NCBI GenBank assembly: GCA_023078685.1
Contig: JALGAS010000001.1
Span: 1,240,001-1,304,000, forward strand
Length of the DNA: 64,000 bases
From: Neopestalotiopsis rosae
Lineage: Eukaryota > Ascomycota > Sordariomycetes > Amphisphaeriales > Sporocadaceae
Direction: 5' to 3'
Shown: positions 25,901 to 38,253 of the stretch, piece after piece
How the letters are laid out: each line of letters begins with the position of its first letter
Position numbering within the stretch: position 1 is the stretch's first letter
Position numbers and translations under genes: made by a program
Notes under the pieces: model-generated
Database searches by the model: none
What the model saw: the letters and a program-made list of their open reading frames with translations, nothing else
What the model was told of the DNA's origin: nothing

Positions 25901-27678
25901 TTTGGAGTGACTTGGAGAGCTGCCTTGGGAGCTGCGACCGAATGACTCTACGGGATGCCTGCGCAATCAATCGCACTCGCAAAAAGGCCCAATGCAATGT
26001 CAAAATCCCACGCGTTTCGTGGGTGAGTGTGTCGCTGCTGCTATGGCTTTGTATGGGTGTGTTGTAGTGGGTGGCATGGGTGATCTCGGGTTGCGACTAG
26101 GACCCCATGCTACGATCATTGGAGCTTTTGGACTTGGGTACCGTAAGGTTGAGAGGTACATGCTTACATTAGGTAGAGAGGCTGGCTTTGGCTGGCTCGG
26201 CTGGGGGGCTGTTTTGGAGAGCAAATGAGCTTCTGCACATTTCTCTCTGCTTGACTCAGCAAAAGGAAGCTTGGTAATTTGTCAGTCTGACGACACAGGG
26301 ATCGTATACTTTGTGATGGTCGATCGGCAATGAAAGAAAAAAATTCTACCATGCGCGCCCTGTGGAATCATGGATACTTGTGACGGAGGGCATGCGGAGA
26401 GAGAAAGGAAAATTCTTTTCATGGATTACCTCGGTCGCCGTTTGAGCCGTTGAGTGCGGGCGTTTTGTCATCAACCCGAGAAATGGACGGAGACCAATAT
26501 CAATTCCACAATTAATTTTTTTTCTACTACATAGTACTATGATGTCCTCGGTCGCAGCTCGCTTGGCATGCTTGTTTGGTTGACCCTCGTGACCGGAATT
26601 TAAAAGTGCTAGACTCGGGCGGATGACCGAGCGCGAATCGAGCGCAGCGCCGGAACCTCGTTGTTTGTCTTGTGTCCGATGTCGCATTGCTGACCATCGG
26701 GCTTTTTTGTCGCCGCAGAGGAGACTGAGAGACATGCAAACATGGAGACTTGATTTCGGCGAGATGGACTTTTGATAAGCACTTGGCCGAGCGAGCGCAG
26801 CCGATAGAGTTTGGACCGGAGAGGCCCTCGACACGAGCTTGATCGATTGATTAATACGTGGTAGATTGATTAGGTAGTGCTAGATCAGGGAATCAGGTTA
26901 CCGAGGACCTGGATTTGACAGCTCCCTCTGCCTGAGTAATCTGCTTGCACCAATGATGCAATGGCTTTCACGAAATTCTGACACTTGATGTGATTCACAA
27001 GAGAAGGCAAAGCATGATTAAATTGTGATTTGAAATGTGATCATAGTTATGTATTTCATTGCTGGGTTTCTGACTAGTACTGTAATCCCCAATGCAGCAA
27101 GACCTGAGAGGCCTATCTGTGAGTCCACTCAACCATCCAACTCTGCAGTGCCCCTCTGTGGAGGATTTGCAAAAAGCCATGGGAGCGAAACACGACCCCG
27201 CCTCGCCCTGATGATGTGTTCTGGCAACTATGTGCCGGACACCGTAGTAGATTCCTGTATCCGTCCACCCGTTCCTCCAATGTATTCCGTTCCTTTCCAA
27301 TTGTATGAGTGGTGTTTGTTTGTTCACCGGGGACTGTGCACCCGAGAACCCCGAGTACCCGAAGCACTTGAAATCCCTCCGTGCATCTAGCAGGGGGTTG
27401 GCTTCTTTGATCCTCCGTTCCTTTCCAAGGTGGTAAACAAGCCACGCTCCCAATGATGTCGAAATCCAAATCCAATTGAAAAACCGCTTGCGCTTCAATG
27501 ACGTATCGTAAAACAAGTAATGAAAAAATGATGTGAAAATGTGATGGTAGACTGTGCCGCTAATGGTATTTTGTAAACGCCGCCCAGATGCAGAGGGAAA
27601 TGACAACAACTTTTTTGGTGGGGTATCGAAAGATTTATAGTATAGAAGATTTAGAGGTGCAAGTGGTCGACTTTTTTT
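19981..27678. other. Gene desert 1
   Basis: 7.7 kb without a supportable gene. The longest open frames (21769-22380 plus, 26346-26834 minus, 26995-27609 minus) lack domain content. The first and third begin at GTG or TTG codons rather than ATG. The region around 20340-21300 is AT-rich. From about 22500 on there are many simple repeats and pyrimidine/purine tracts such as those in long fungal promoters and UTRs. Nothing resembling a transposase or reverse transcriptase was seen. Confidence 0.5.
23469..23672. repeat. Microsatellites (AG)9 and (TGTC)n
   Basis: Perfect (AG)9 at 23469-23486 and an imperfect TGTC/TATC array at about 23636-23672, both within gene desert 1. They are non-coding and likely polymorphic. 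Confidence 0.85.
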
Positions 27679-28485
27679 TTAGTATACCGATATGGCGGAT
27701 ATCAATCGAGCGGGGTTCCTCCTTGGTGGAAGATAGAACCCTTGGCTGTAGAAATCGCCCTTGCTGTCTTCCTCATCTTCGTCGTCATCTTTCGAATCAC
27801 CGTATAATTCGGCTGTTGTCACTGTTGTTTCCCTTTGCTTGGTGGAGAATGTGGGTAGGTTGGCGAATGGCGGCGATGGTGGCATTGACTCGTCTTCTGA
27901 TGAATCGGAGTCGTGATCAAGCTCGGGAGGTGATGCAGCGGCAGTGTGTGAAGGTGATCGTCGTAGTGTTAGAGAATCGTAGTCCTCCTCGTCGTCCTCG
28001 CTGGCATCAAAGTCGTCCTCGTCCATGAGCTCCATTCGCGGCGAGGGTGGCACAATTGTGTTGGATGGGATCCTCCTCAGAGGCACAACATCGGCCATGT
28101 CAATGTCCTTGTCCTCGTCGTAGTCCTCGTCGTCGCTGTCGTCCTCCGAGTCTGAAGAGTCGGCTTCCCAGTCCTCATCCGAGTGCTCTGGGATAGCGTC
28201 GGCCCACTGAATGTGTCTCTCCTCGCCCTTGGCCGATGCACCCCGAACCGACTGGTTGAACCAAGATTCTTGTTCCCGCTCGGCTTCGGCAAGGTCGAGC
28301 ATGAGAGAGTCTAGCAGGTTGGCGTGGCCGACGAGGAGTCTGAGGTTGTGGTCGGGTTGAGCAGCCTCTCGCGAGAGCTTAGCCCTGGCCTTGTGGGCCA
28401 TCATGTAAGTCTGGGTGATGGACATCTTGTTGGATGGGGAGGATGGTCGTGGGTTGAAAGGTGATGATGTGAATGTAGAGACCAT
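27679..28485 (-). CDS. Conserved acidic fungal protein with a small N-terminal domain
   Basis: Single exon of 268 codons. Residues about 21-80 form a compact, well-ordered helical segment (TYMMAHKARAKL, then DHNLRLLVGHANLLDSLML and AEREQE) of a type I have seen in uncharacterised fungal proteins, possibly related to yeast Ecm13 (weak, from memory). The rest is strongly acidic low complexity (runs of Ser, Asp and Glu, residues about 100-250). It ends with a short hydrophobic block, FYLPPRRNPARLISAISVY. An in-frame Met at residue 21 directly precedes the domain and could be an alternative start. There are no membrane segments or catalytic motifs. It is flanked on both sides by about 8 kb of gene-free DNA, as is common for regulatory genes. 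Function unknown. Confidence 0.75.
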   Translation of the reverse strand: MVSTFTSSPFNPRPSSPSNKMSITQTYMMAHKARAKLSREAAQPDHNLRLLVGHANLLDSLMLDLAEAEREQESWFNQSVRGASAKGEERHIQWADAIPEHSDEDWEADSSDSEDDSDDEDYDEDKDIDMADVVPLRRIPSNTIVPPSPRMELMDEDDFDASEDDEEDYDSLTLRRSPSHTAAASPPELDHDSDSSEDESMPPSPPFANLPTFSTKQRETTVTTAELYGDSKDDDEDEEDSKGDFYSQGFYLPPRRNPARLISAISVY

Positions 28486-29437
28486 CTTGACTGATGTTCA
28501 AGATAGGTATTATACTAAGTTGGTCTCTTGTATAGTAAAATAGTGTGATGGTGCAATAGGCAGTAAGAATTCTCTGCTCTTCTTCTTGTGAGTCAGGCAC
28601 CGAGGGTCGGCAAGATGAGCCCTTCTTGTATATTCGACTCTGAGCAGGGTCGGTGAGCTACAGGCGGTTTGGCTTGTCGTGCGTGGGTCAACACCCCTGC
28701 AAGTAGTTTGTATCTAAAGTAGTGTGGGTACGTGGATCTTGTACACCGCGCGACGTGGGTCATGTACCCTTGTACACTTTTTTTTCTGTTTTCTTTCTTG
28801 TCTCCTCTTGGGCTGCAGGCGTTCGAGGCTGCAATGTAATAGTAGCGAGCTGAGATGCCGTTTCCGTTCTTTCGAGGGTAGGCACCGAGCTGTTAGCATG
28901 AAGCTATTGGAATGTTTGATTGATGGGTGTAGCTTGAAGAGTTGCAAAAGAGCTAGTATAAGTATTTGCTTTGTCGTCTGTTATGTTTACTCTTGATATG
29001 GAATGCTGACTGTAAAAGACTTGCTCGAAATGGTCTGTCGAAGGGGGACGGGAAAAGGATCCTTATGTAAATGACCGGAACCTGCTGAGTGTGTTGTGTC
29101 TACATAATCTTGTCTCTTGATCAAGTTCGGTCTTAAACGGGGTCAGGAGGGACGGACGGAGCAACCGCGTCGGCCTTTGCTTGTGTAAACTACGAGCGGT
29201 GAGTCTTTTGGCTGCATGCACTGCACATCTGGGCTTAGGTTGCTTTGCTTACATACGAGACCAACGGTAACGGAATCGCGGAGACATTGTCGCATAACCC
29301 CATGCATCCACTTCGCACAAGTTCGGGTTGTGGAATTTGACGGACTTTGCGAGCTCCCGGGCTCGGTTCCTCAGCTGTCCCCTAGACTCCCTCCAGCCAG
29401 AGAGACTGGAGCGTGTTACCTGCGCTGAACGTTACCT

Positions 29438-29465
29438 GAGCGAGCGAGCGAACGAACGAACGAAC
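29438..29465. repeat. CGAG/CGAA tetranucleotide array
   Basis: Tandem CGAG units pass into CGAA units (about seven in all), in non-coding DNA upstream of the acidic-protein gene. Confidence 0.8.
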
Positions 29466-31380
29466 AGACAGATCTACGTACCCTGACCTGGCTCGCTGGC
29501 CTGGCTGCGCCCTGTGATGATGGATGACAGATTACACAACAACAGTACCCGGCCAAGAAAGCCGGGTCCTCTCAAAGTCTATTGTTCAACTAGCGAGACG
29601 GCTACTTCGTAAGCCATTCTTCAAAGTACCAAGGCGCCCTGTTCTTGGCCAAAGAGTTACCTGAATCGCTCCTTCAGGCCTACCCTGCGAAAACCGAATT
29701 CCGTCCCATCCTCTCACTCTCTTTCTCTCTCGGTTTTCGACGATCTGCATTCGCTAGTTGTGACTCGTTCTCGGATGCTGAGGAATCGCATTCGTCAATT
29801 CTTTTTCTTTCTTCCCTTTCTTTCTGCTTCTGAATTAAAATGACACCATCCTAGCACACCACACCCTAACCTTGTTCTTGCTGCCCAGTATGTAGCCCAG
29901 TCACACAGGCAATCGCTGGGCTTTGCGCTTGCATTGCACAGCAAAAAAGAACGGCCGGATTGTTCAGCAGCACATTTGTGATGACTGCATTTGAAAGCAC
30001 ATTCGCCGATTACCAAACAATTCTCCATTTTCCCGCCCATTCATCTGCGCCCGCACACTCTGCATAAAATATAGTGTATACACACACCAGCACTCTATTA
30101 CTACACATACACAGTATTGCCATGCACATTGATAACTACATCAAGGGCGTCATCTACACATTATTCGTGTTATGGTTGCGATTCCATACAACTCACCCAT
30201 GGCCTTCTATTGGTTTCGCAGTAATCTCAAATCATCCACCCCTGCCAGTTGCTGAGCAATTGTGATGTTGGTCGCCATCTATCTGATGACATGTTTGAAT
30301 AATGACCAAGTATACATTCCGTCATGTATGGACGGATAGTTGAGCAAAACAATCAGGGCTGTCATGAGACAGGAGATGCAATAGTTCTCAGACTGGCTCA
30401 TTTCCCTCAAGTTGGCCAGACGGCGACAGCGAACTCAATTTGAAGCTTTGATAAAAATTCCCGTCCGTCGCAGGTCCCATTTGTCAAGACAGGCGATGCA
30501 TCAGATTAGATGAATTGGATTAATCAGTCAGTCAGTAGTAATAGCTAGTAGGGCCCTTTTTTGAGGGGTGTGACTGGTAACAAGACTAGATGAGATGAGC
30601 AGATCTTGTTACCCGGTTATTGCCTACATGGGTAGTGCACAAGTATAATGTCCGCGGCGTATTCGGGCCCTGTCCTCAATGCCGCATCCCGCGGGCTCAA
30701 TCGGTGGCTCGGGGCTCTGAATCATCAGGCAGTCATATTTCCTCACATACAAATAATATGACGGCGTCGAATCCCTGCACACGTTGCTCCCTCCGTGCTT
30801 TGCGTGCCTGGGCGTATGCGTCACAGCAACGGGCGTCGCTAGTCGTGTTATCACACACACCTGTCATCATCGAGTGCCTATCTGCCGGTGCCGACTAATC
30901 ATTCTCGGGTCAAGGCACAAGATTGCGACAAGAGGATGGGATTTGTGCATCGAACACAGCACGTCTGTGTGGTTTGGCAACTGAACGAGGAAATCCATGT
31001 TTTAGGCAAAGACTGGCTTTGGATGACACCTCTCTTTTTCTGGTGATCGGCGCTGACACATTGATGCAGCAACAAGCCAGCACTGCCAACGAGCAAGTTG
31101 TCAAGCTTGGTGCTTGGGTTTGGCTACCTGACCTAGGTATACAGGTATACTACTACACCTCCTTATCGACCCCAGCATTTGCAGTTTGACCTTGCAGCAA
31201 CGCCGGCGGGCGGCATTGAGATCTAATCTACCGCCTTTTCAGCGGATATGCCTGTCTTGGAAATCTGCGTGTCACCAAACAAGTGGTTGGCCCGCAGGCA
31301 AGAAACACCAAACTCCCCATAATTTCCTCACCTCCTGGCAGCTGCTGGCGCAATGGTGGGTTCTTTCTGGACTGCTTCTG

Positions 31381-31780
31381 GTGCAAGTGCAAGTGCAAGT
31401 GCAAATGCGGTGGGCAATTGGACAATGTGGAGAGATCTGTGACAACCCAGAAGTCCCCCAAGGTGAGTTTACCGTGTATACTACTGTAACCTAGTATAGT
31501 ACTCGACGGGATCCTGGGCAAGCGCCAACCAACACAATTTGTGAGCTTTGGTCTGCATTTCGTACATAGTACCATATTACAGCAATGGGGGGCAGTCGGC
31601 GATATGTGGGGGAGAGTAATACGTTAGATTGAAATCACGTATAGGTAGGGCTGAGAGGATCGCAAAGATCTGACGAGAACGCCTCAGCCACACTCAAAAT
31701 CCTCGCGTGCTACATTGCCTACAGCACATACCCGGTCCGGTTCTCAATTACAGTGCTGAGCTGTGCTGTGCTGTGCTGCT
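31381..31780. repeat. Short simple repeats (GTGCAA)4 and GCTGT array
   Basis: A hexamer GTGCAA/AAGTGC array at 31381-31404 and a GTGCT/GCTGT pentamer array at about 31759-31780. Both are non-coding. Confidence 0.75.
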
Positions 31781-32236
31781 TTGCTTGCAGTCAGCGCATA
31801 ATCAACCCAATAAGCCTACTCCCGTACATGCTCGGACTTGACCTATGCGTAACGTAGCAGCGCGGGAAACGAGAAAACCTTCTCATTTCCATGTAAGTCG
31901 ACAGATAGGCACCCGCCTCTTCGGGCTGCAAGACAGAGGCAACATTGTAATCAATTTCAGATTTACGCCCATCCATTGCGGTGACTGACAATGTGCCTGC
32001 CACGAAAAAGTTGAACATATGACTCTTTGCATAGCCAACAATGCTGGGGCGCGAATCATTTTCCCACCGCTTGTTGGCCAATCGTGTCCCAATACATGCT
32101 TAGGTGAGTTGGTGAGTTTCATTGCTGCAGGAGGTTACTTGCGTGGCACAACGACCGACACGCGCAAAAACCGCCTCTTTCCACCCCTCCAAGTAACATT
32201 GATTGGGTTTTCAACCAAAGGGAGTAGGTAGGCAGT

Positions 32237-33211
32237 GCTTGTTTGCTTGCTTGCTTGCCTGCTTGCCCATGTTGGTCCTTTTCACGATCGAGTCATTTTA
32301 CTTTCTTGTCGTTCGTCAGGCAGCCAGGCAAAGGACGGTTTTGCGTTGCTGGGCGCTCGTCAACCTGACGACGTGCCTAGCATACTCATGTACCCTGATA
32401 CCCCATGCCGAGCTGTGGGCGAAACACGATCCGCGCGGCATTGAGGCTCACCACTGGCACCACTGGGGAAATTAGAGCTGGGTTTCCACACGAGTTTTCT
32501 CTACAGTACAGCTGTTTGGGCAGGGCAATTGCCGTTGTGCCGCTCGTCTTCTTCATTAATCAGTTGTGCTCCATCAATCAATCGCCCTTGCCATGTCTTT
32601 TGTACCTTGCTCGTGTCACCCTATGCCACTTTGTCGGGAACTTTTTTGATGAAAGGGCCACTTCAGCCGTATATGCGGAGAAGAGCACGGTCTGAATTAG
32701 AAAATAGAAAGTTGCTTAATTGGTGTCACGTCGCAAAAGCGTCCCCATTGAGGCTCGTTGACTAATGAATCAGTCCCGTACCATAGCAACCTGCGACACG
32801 GTAATTTCCTGGGGGCTCAAAATCACTTGTCACCGTCCTTGAACGGCCTCAAGCCCAAAGGTGGCTGGGGGGCCCGTAACCTTCCAGAAGCATACCTATG
32901 TACTACGCATTATCCGGGGGAGAGCTTGGCTGACTTTGGCTGGGTTTGAATTATCCTACCGACGACGCCAGGGCAAGCCACTCACTCAGCTAGCCATCGG
33001 CCATGTCCTTGATAATCAGCCATGGGCCTTTTTTCTCTGTGAACGCCCGCATCTACCTCGTACATACACATGCGGTAACGAGACTTGTATGGAAGAATGC
33101 AACTCGGACTCGCACATGCATGGGCTTGATTTTCTTCACGAAGTCCCATGTGACAAGGTACGTGTTGTCAATATTAACCAGACAACGACAACGACGACGA
33201 CGACGACGGCA
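32237..33211. repeat. Simple repeats (GCTT)n and (ACG)n
   Basis: GCTT/GCCT tetramers at about 32237-32267 and an ACA/ACG trinucleotide run at 33184-33211. The latter gives a polythreonine stretch only in a spurious frame. Confidence 0.75.
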
Positions 33212-36200
33212 GCAGGGCAATGAGCAAGTTTTCTCCCCCTTCTAGACCTTGATAGCATCATCACTCCTTGATCTTCGTTGCCATGGCCAAAAACCTGCTG
33301 GATTGCGAAAGCCGCGACAGGTCGATTACGAATCGGGTCTCGACCACCCAGATCGACTTACCTAAACATGGTGCGGACTTAGCAGCATGGAGATTGTGCA
33401 CTAGACCGACAACCGTTTGTCTCCAGGTAACAAGTGATCTACGAGCTAGCTGTTCGGTCCCTAGAATTCTTGTTACCAGAACTCCCATCGGGCTGAACTT
33501 TGAGCCGCTCTAGGGGGGATGGTCGGTGACCCTAGGACCCCGAAACTCTCTCTGTCTCTCTGGCAAGCAAAGTGCACTCCGAGCTCTTCTCGGTGGGACG
33601 GAACCAAAATGAACCCCCCACCGTCTGCCGTCCTAGCGCAATGTTAATTGTGGCCAGCTGACGTTCGGATTGGATGGTCACTTTCTAGGCATATTTCCGT
33701 CACGAGTGGGCAAGCATCTACATAGTATCGCTTCTGCCATCACGCGACCAAGGCAACAAAAGATGTCCAATGGAGGGTTGTTGCATATGATGAGATAGGA
33801 GACGGGCTCACCAGTCAGTCCCTTTACCTATCAAGTCTCGAATCCGAAGTTTGAGTGAATCATTGGTACATAGTATAGGCAGAAACTCTAAAGCCGCGCA
33901 TCAGATTGCGTGTACAAGTTGCATCGTCTTACACCAGGCAGCCCTCAATCCCTCTCGACTACGATATACCTACATATCCGCTTTCGCTTCCGCTTGTTTC
34001 TACCTTGATCGGCAGATCTTCGTCGCCGCGTCGCGACAAAGAAACCAATGTTTTTTAGCGGCAAAACCGTAGACTTGTCATCGGATGGAGCCAAGAAAAG
34101 TGGTAGGCGATGTAGGGAAGAGATAAGATCTGACGAGTCCATGGTCCTTATTTGACTATTTTGCTTTTCTCCGGGGATGAGGAGTGACAGGCGTCCATAC
34201 TATTGCCCGGATCGCCTCTGTCTCTCTCAGAGCGCAGCCTTACTAGTAGCCGACTGAGCGAGCGGCGGGCTTCCGCCCGACAGTTCCCTTTGTGTTCTGC
34301 ATGTACAAAGTTTGGGGGTTTAGGCCCAGAACCCGTCGATCAGTTAGTTGAGTGTCGGCTTTCATCCATAAGGCCGACCGAGCGCCCTTATGTGCGACAT
34401 CCGAATATTTCCTTAGGCTATGACACCATACTACGTCCTTTTAGCGTCTTGTTGGAAGAAAAATTTAAAGTTCTGCCATATATCCTTCAGAGTAGTAGTG
34501 ATGATGTGAGTCAAATTCCCGGCTGGCCGGATTGCCGTCTGTGCCGTCAAACAGTCATACAATGACATGGGGCGTTTGCTATACCTAGCCTGCCACCAAG
34601 AGGAGATGCCATGTCTTTGACGAGCAATATCCGGGGCCCGGTGTATAACTCAAGTCCCGGAAAGCGGCCGGATTTCCTCATTTACTAAAACCCACCTCTG
34701 TTGACTCAGCTTGGCTTTGTCTGTGGTATAGTAAAGACATCAAGGCTGGGCCCAGTGTTTCGCGATCTCACTCTGGGTACCAAAGCTGAGGTAGCAGATG
34801 AGGCTTCACTCTACTTAGTCGTCCATCTTGCAACTTTGGAGAGACGGCACGTGTCTTGGCGCCATCGTCGGATATTGATCAGATGACTATGATACCGGTA
34901 TCAATAGATGCTAGGTACTATAGATCCGGCAGGGCAGATTTCAAAAGCCTTTTGAGCTGCTAGATCAGTTTGTCTAAATGGTACACAGCCGAAAGAAAAT
35001 CCACGGCTCTACATTTCCTTATCAAAAAATGATCCCTCGTGCTTTCTTGAGTATGTGGCTGCTGACGCAAGAAACTCAGCCGCGTGCCGTTGAATGTTGT
35101 CACCTTTCCCACCCCCCAAAACCCCCAATTGTCCCCAAGACTCTCAAGGTGAAACTCAAAATGCGCATCTTACGGGTGTCATCGGGAATCCTACGAAAGC
35201 AAGGTACACTGCAACGATCCCTCTTCTTCCTCCGTTATCATTGATTACCGACCGAAGCCCCCCAGGTTTACTACGGTTTCTTGATCCCGAAGGAAGCACG
35301 GCGGTGCCTGAAATCCCACGCCCCATGTGGCAGGCGCCTGTTTGCATTGTATAGTCCATTTACAGAGTACTTTACCTAGTCGACGGTTAAAAGAATAGTC
35401 CACCAAGAAAAAAATAAAAAAAAAAATAAAAATAAAAAAGGGCCGCCTTGCCTCAGCCGTGTCAGTCTCTGTTGGCTTGGTAGGATTCTGGGGACTCCCC
35501 GTAACCAATCTGAGGCTGTTCGAAGGACGTGGAGGATTCCTTACTCCTCCCCTCTCAGTTTCAAGATGACAGACGTTGGCCAGAACATGTCAAAGTTGCG
35601 TCGGTGACGGTTTGGAAAATATGACCTTGAGAAGTTGATAATCATGACGTCTTCTGCAGGAATCTCTGTACTTACTGCGATACGTTTCAAGACTAGATTG
35701 CGCTGTGTACCTTTACACTATGCGTTGTTGATTCATCCTCTTGCACTACTCCTCGTCCTTGCAACGGATTTTGATGAGATACGAGGCTTGCCGTGATTTT
35801 TTCCCCCCGTCTGATACTTTTGAATCATTGAAATCGCCCACCAACGATTGCATGCATACATCCAGACAACCTCGCTGTGCCGAGGAGCGGCGATCGTAGG
35901 TTAGATCATATCATCATGATTGCGACACTGTTTTGTCAATTCCCCTGTAATAGGGTTTCAGCAGTCGTGTAGTAATTCCAGTATATTGCGGCCTCACGTA
36001 TCATTTGAGGAGAAAGGGGCTCACGATACAAGAATGATGGGCGTGATTGTTGCATCTGAACAGCCATCCGCCTGGTATCCGTAAAAGGCTGCATCGCGAA
36101 AGTCGTGAGCGTCGAGGAACACGTTGCTGGTTGGGCCCCATGTGACTCCAATACTTTGTCCTTCGTTTCCAAAATCGAAATGATGTCAATGAACGATGAT

Positions 36201-36460
36201 CCTATACGATAGTTGCTGTGCATCGCATTCACTATGTTGAGAATTTGCCGTCAAGTATCCATATCTGAATGAGTGCTTGATAATCAAACTTGTAAACTAT
36301 GTGCTGAATCATATTGAAAGGGTATCGGGTCAATTCAATATTGTGAATGTTGCGATGATCACCGACCAAATCTGCAGATTTGCTTTGAGCATCGTGTTAA
36401 CCTCTTGTAATTTCTCAAGTATTTGGGATTTGTTCAATAGAACTTGATTCAATTATTCGC

Positions 36461-38253
36461 TCACTCGGCACGCAGTTTCTGCATTCCCCGTTTCCTCTTG
36501 CCACCAACCTCCTTGTTCTCCTCAATCTCCAGAAGCGCCTCTCTCTTCTTCTCGCTGACGAGCTTGAGCGCCTCTCTGACAACTCTTGTCTCAAGGTTGA
36601 CACCTTCCTCCTCCCAGGCCACCAGATCACGACCAACTCTGCTCTCAATGGCATGGACCAGGTCAACGTCACGTTGGCCGACAAAGCTCACGGCATCTCC
36701 CTTTCGCCCCGCTCGAGCGGTACGACCAACTCTGTGGATGTAATCATCCGGCTCCCTGGGCAGGTCATAGTTGATAACCAATGAAACCTCTGGGATATCG
36801 AGACCTCTGGCGGCCACGTCCGTAGCCACTAGGATACGCGCTGCTGAAGCCCTGAATCTTCCCAAGTTGTCTATTCTCTGGCGTTGTGGCAACTTAGAGT
36901 GCAGCGAGGTTACCCGGTGGTCCAAAAGTCGTAGCAAATGATGCAGGTATTCTGCAGTGCTCGTCCGGTTACAGAACAGAATAATAGACTTTTCCACGTT
37001 GGCTTCGGTGATAAGCAATTCATGGAGATAATGCTCCTTGTGTGTGACGGGAACCTGTATGTACATTTGGTTCAACGTGGCTGGGATGGCAAGCACTTGT
37101 GTGTCGACTTCGCAGAGGAAAGGCGCGGGCTTGCCTGGTTTCCGTGGAAGGTTTTCCAGTGCCCGCACTTCGGGAGTCATGGTGGCTGTAAAGAGCAGAG
37201 TCTGCCTATCTGAAGCGGGAGGCAACACGCGTAAACATTGTTCTGGCTCGTCGTTAGCCAAATGTTCAGGTCAAAGAAAGGAGGCTACGGATAACCAAAA
37301 CGTACCGATATCGGGCAGCATCGAGCCAGGGCCCTCTGACAATAATCTATCGGCCTCATCGAGCACCAAGAACTTGACTCTCCGAAGGCCGCACCAAGTA
37401 TCCTCGCCAGAGCTGCGAATATGATCTGCGAGCCGACCCGGCGTCGCCACAATCACGTGCGGACGCTGAGCAATTGCAATTGCCTGTGCTCTCATATCAG
37501 CGCCACCTGTGACCAGAATGGCCTTTACGGTCTGCGCAGACGAAATGGCCTTGACCTGCTCCATGATCTGTAAGGCGAGTTCTCTGTCTCACGTTAGCTA
37601 GCACTCATTAAAGATGGGCGAGATTGGAGCCAATATCTCATCACATACCTGGTCGCTGTCAGGATTACTGCAAAAATGGCACTTGGATCCTCGGCCAACT
37701 TCTGCAAGATGGGAGCAGCAAATGCTACTGTCTTTCCTGAACCAGTACGACTTCCTCCGATACAGTCTCTTCCCTTCAAAATTTCAGGAATACAAGCTTT
37801 CTGAATGCCTGTCGGCCGCTTGATGGCCATGTTGGAAAGCGACTGAACCAGCCATGGCCTCAGGCGCAACGATTCGAAAGTGACCTTTGGGTCTACCGGC
37901 ACAGATGTTGCTGTAGGCATGCTCATGGCCATGAGCTTCTCCGGCTGCGAGGCGGCCCCTGGGGCTGCTGGGGCACGTTTCTTGCCAATGCGCGACGGTG
38001 CCTGTATCGCGGAGATGACAGAAGTCTCGTAGGGCTCATCGTCCTCGGGGTCCACCTCAATCTCCACGCTCACCTTGCGCTTCTTTCGAGGGGCATCGCT
38101 GTCCAAGGCATCCGAGTCGGACGCATCGCCGCCTTCGCTCGAGCTCTCATCATCCTCGCTGCTGGCCTCTGACTGTGAAGCAAAAGAGACAACTTCCAGT
38201 TCCTCGGTCTGAGCTGGGCGCGACTTCTTGGCGCCGCTGGTCTTGGAGGGCAT
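36461..38253 (-). CDS. DBP8: DEAD-box RNA helicase Dbp8
   Basis: Nucleolar ATP-dependent RNA helicase needed for 18S rRNA processing and 40S assembly (DDX49/Dbp8 family). Exons: 38253-37649, 37583-37306 and 37242-36461. The introns are 65 and 63 bases (GTATGT and GTACGT donors) and the joins give ILTAT|RELALQI and [14 protein letters not shown]. The product is 554 residues. An acidic Ser-rich N-terminus with a KKRKV-like basic cluster (about 57-61) precedes the Q motif ([14 protein letters not shown]). Walker A is [10 protein letters not shown] (166-175), then PGRLADH, DEAD (277-280), TAT (motif III, here with Thr) and [10 protein letters not shown]. The start is the first ATG of the frame, since upstream in-frame codons contain no [22 protein letters not shown] is diagnostic for Dbp8 rather than other DEAD-box proteins. 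Confidence 0.95.

Larger units (their letters stand above)
28486..36460. other. Gene desert 2
   Basis: 8 kb between the start of the acidic-protein gene and the stop of Dbp8. No supportable gene. Small frames such as 32861-33223 (+) and 35936-36232 (-) have no recognised motifs. Simple repeats are scattered throughout and the left 2 to 4 kb may be the promoter of the acidic-protein gene. The 33.9-35.4 kb part shows AG- and AT-rich patches but no identifiable transposon. Confidence 0.5.

Noticed and set aside
26995..27609. 204-codon minus-strand frame downstream of the acidic gene
   Set aside because: It starts at a TTG codon and has no motif. More likely it is 3' UTR or random sequence.
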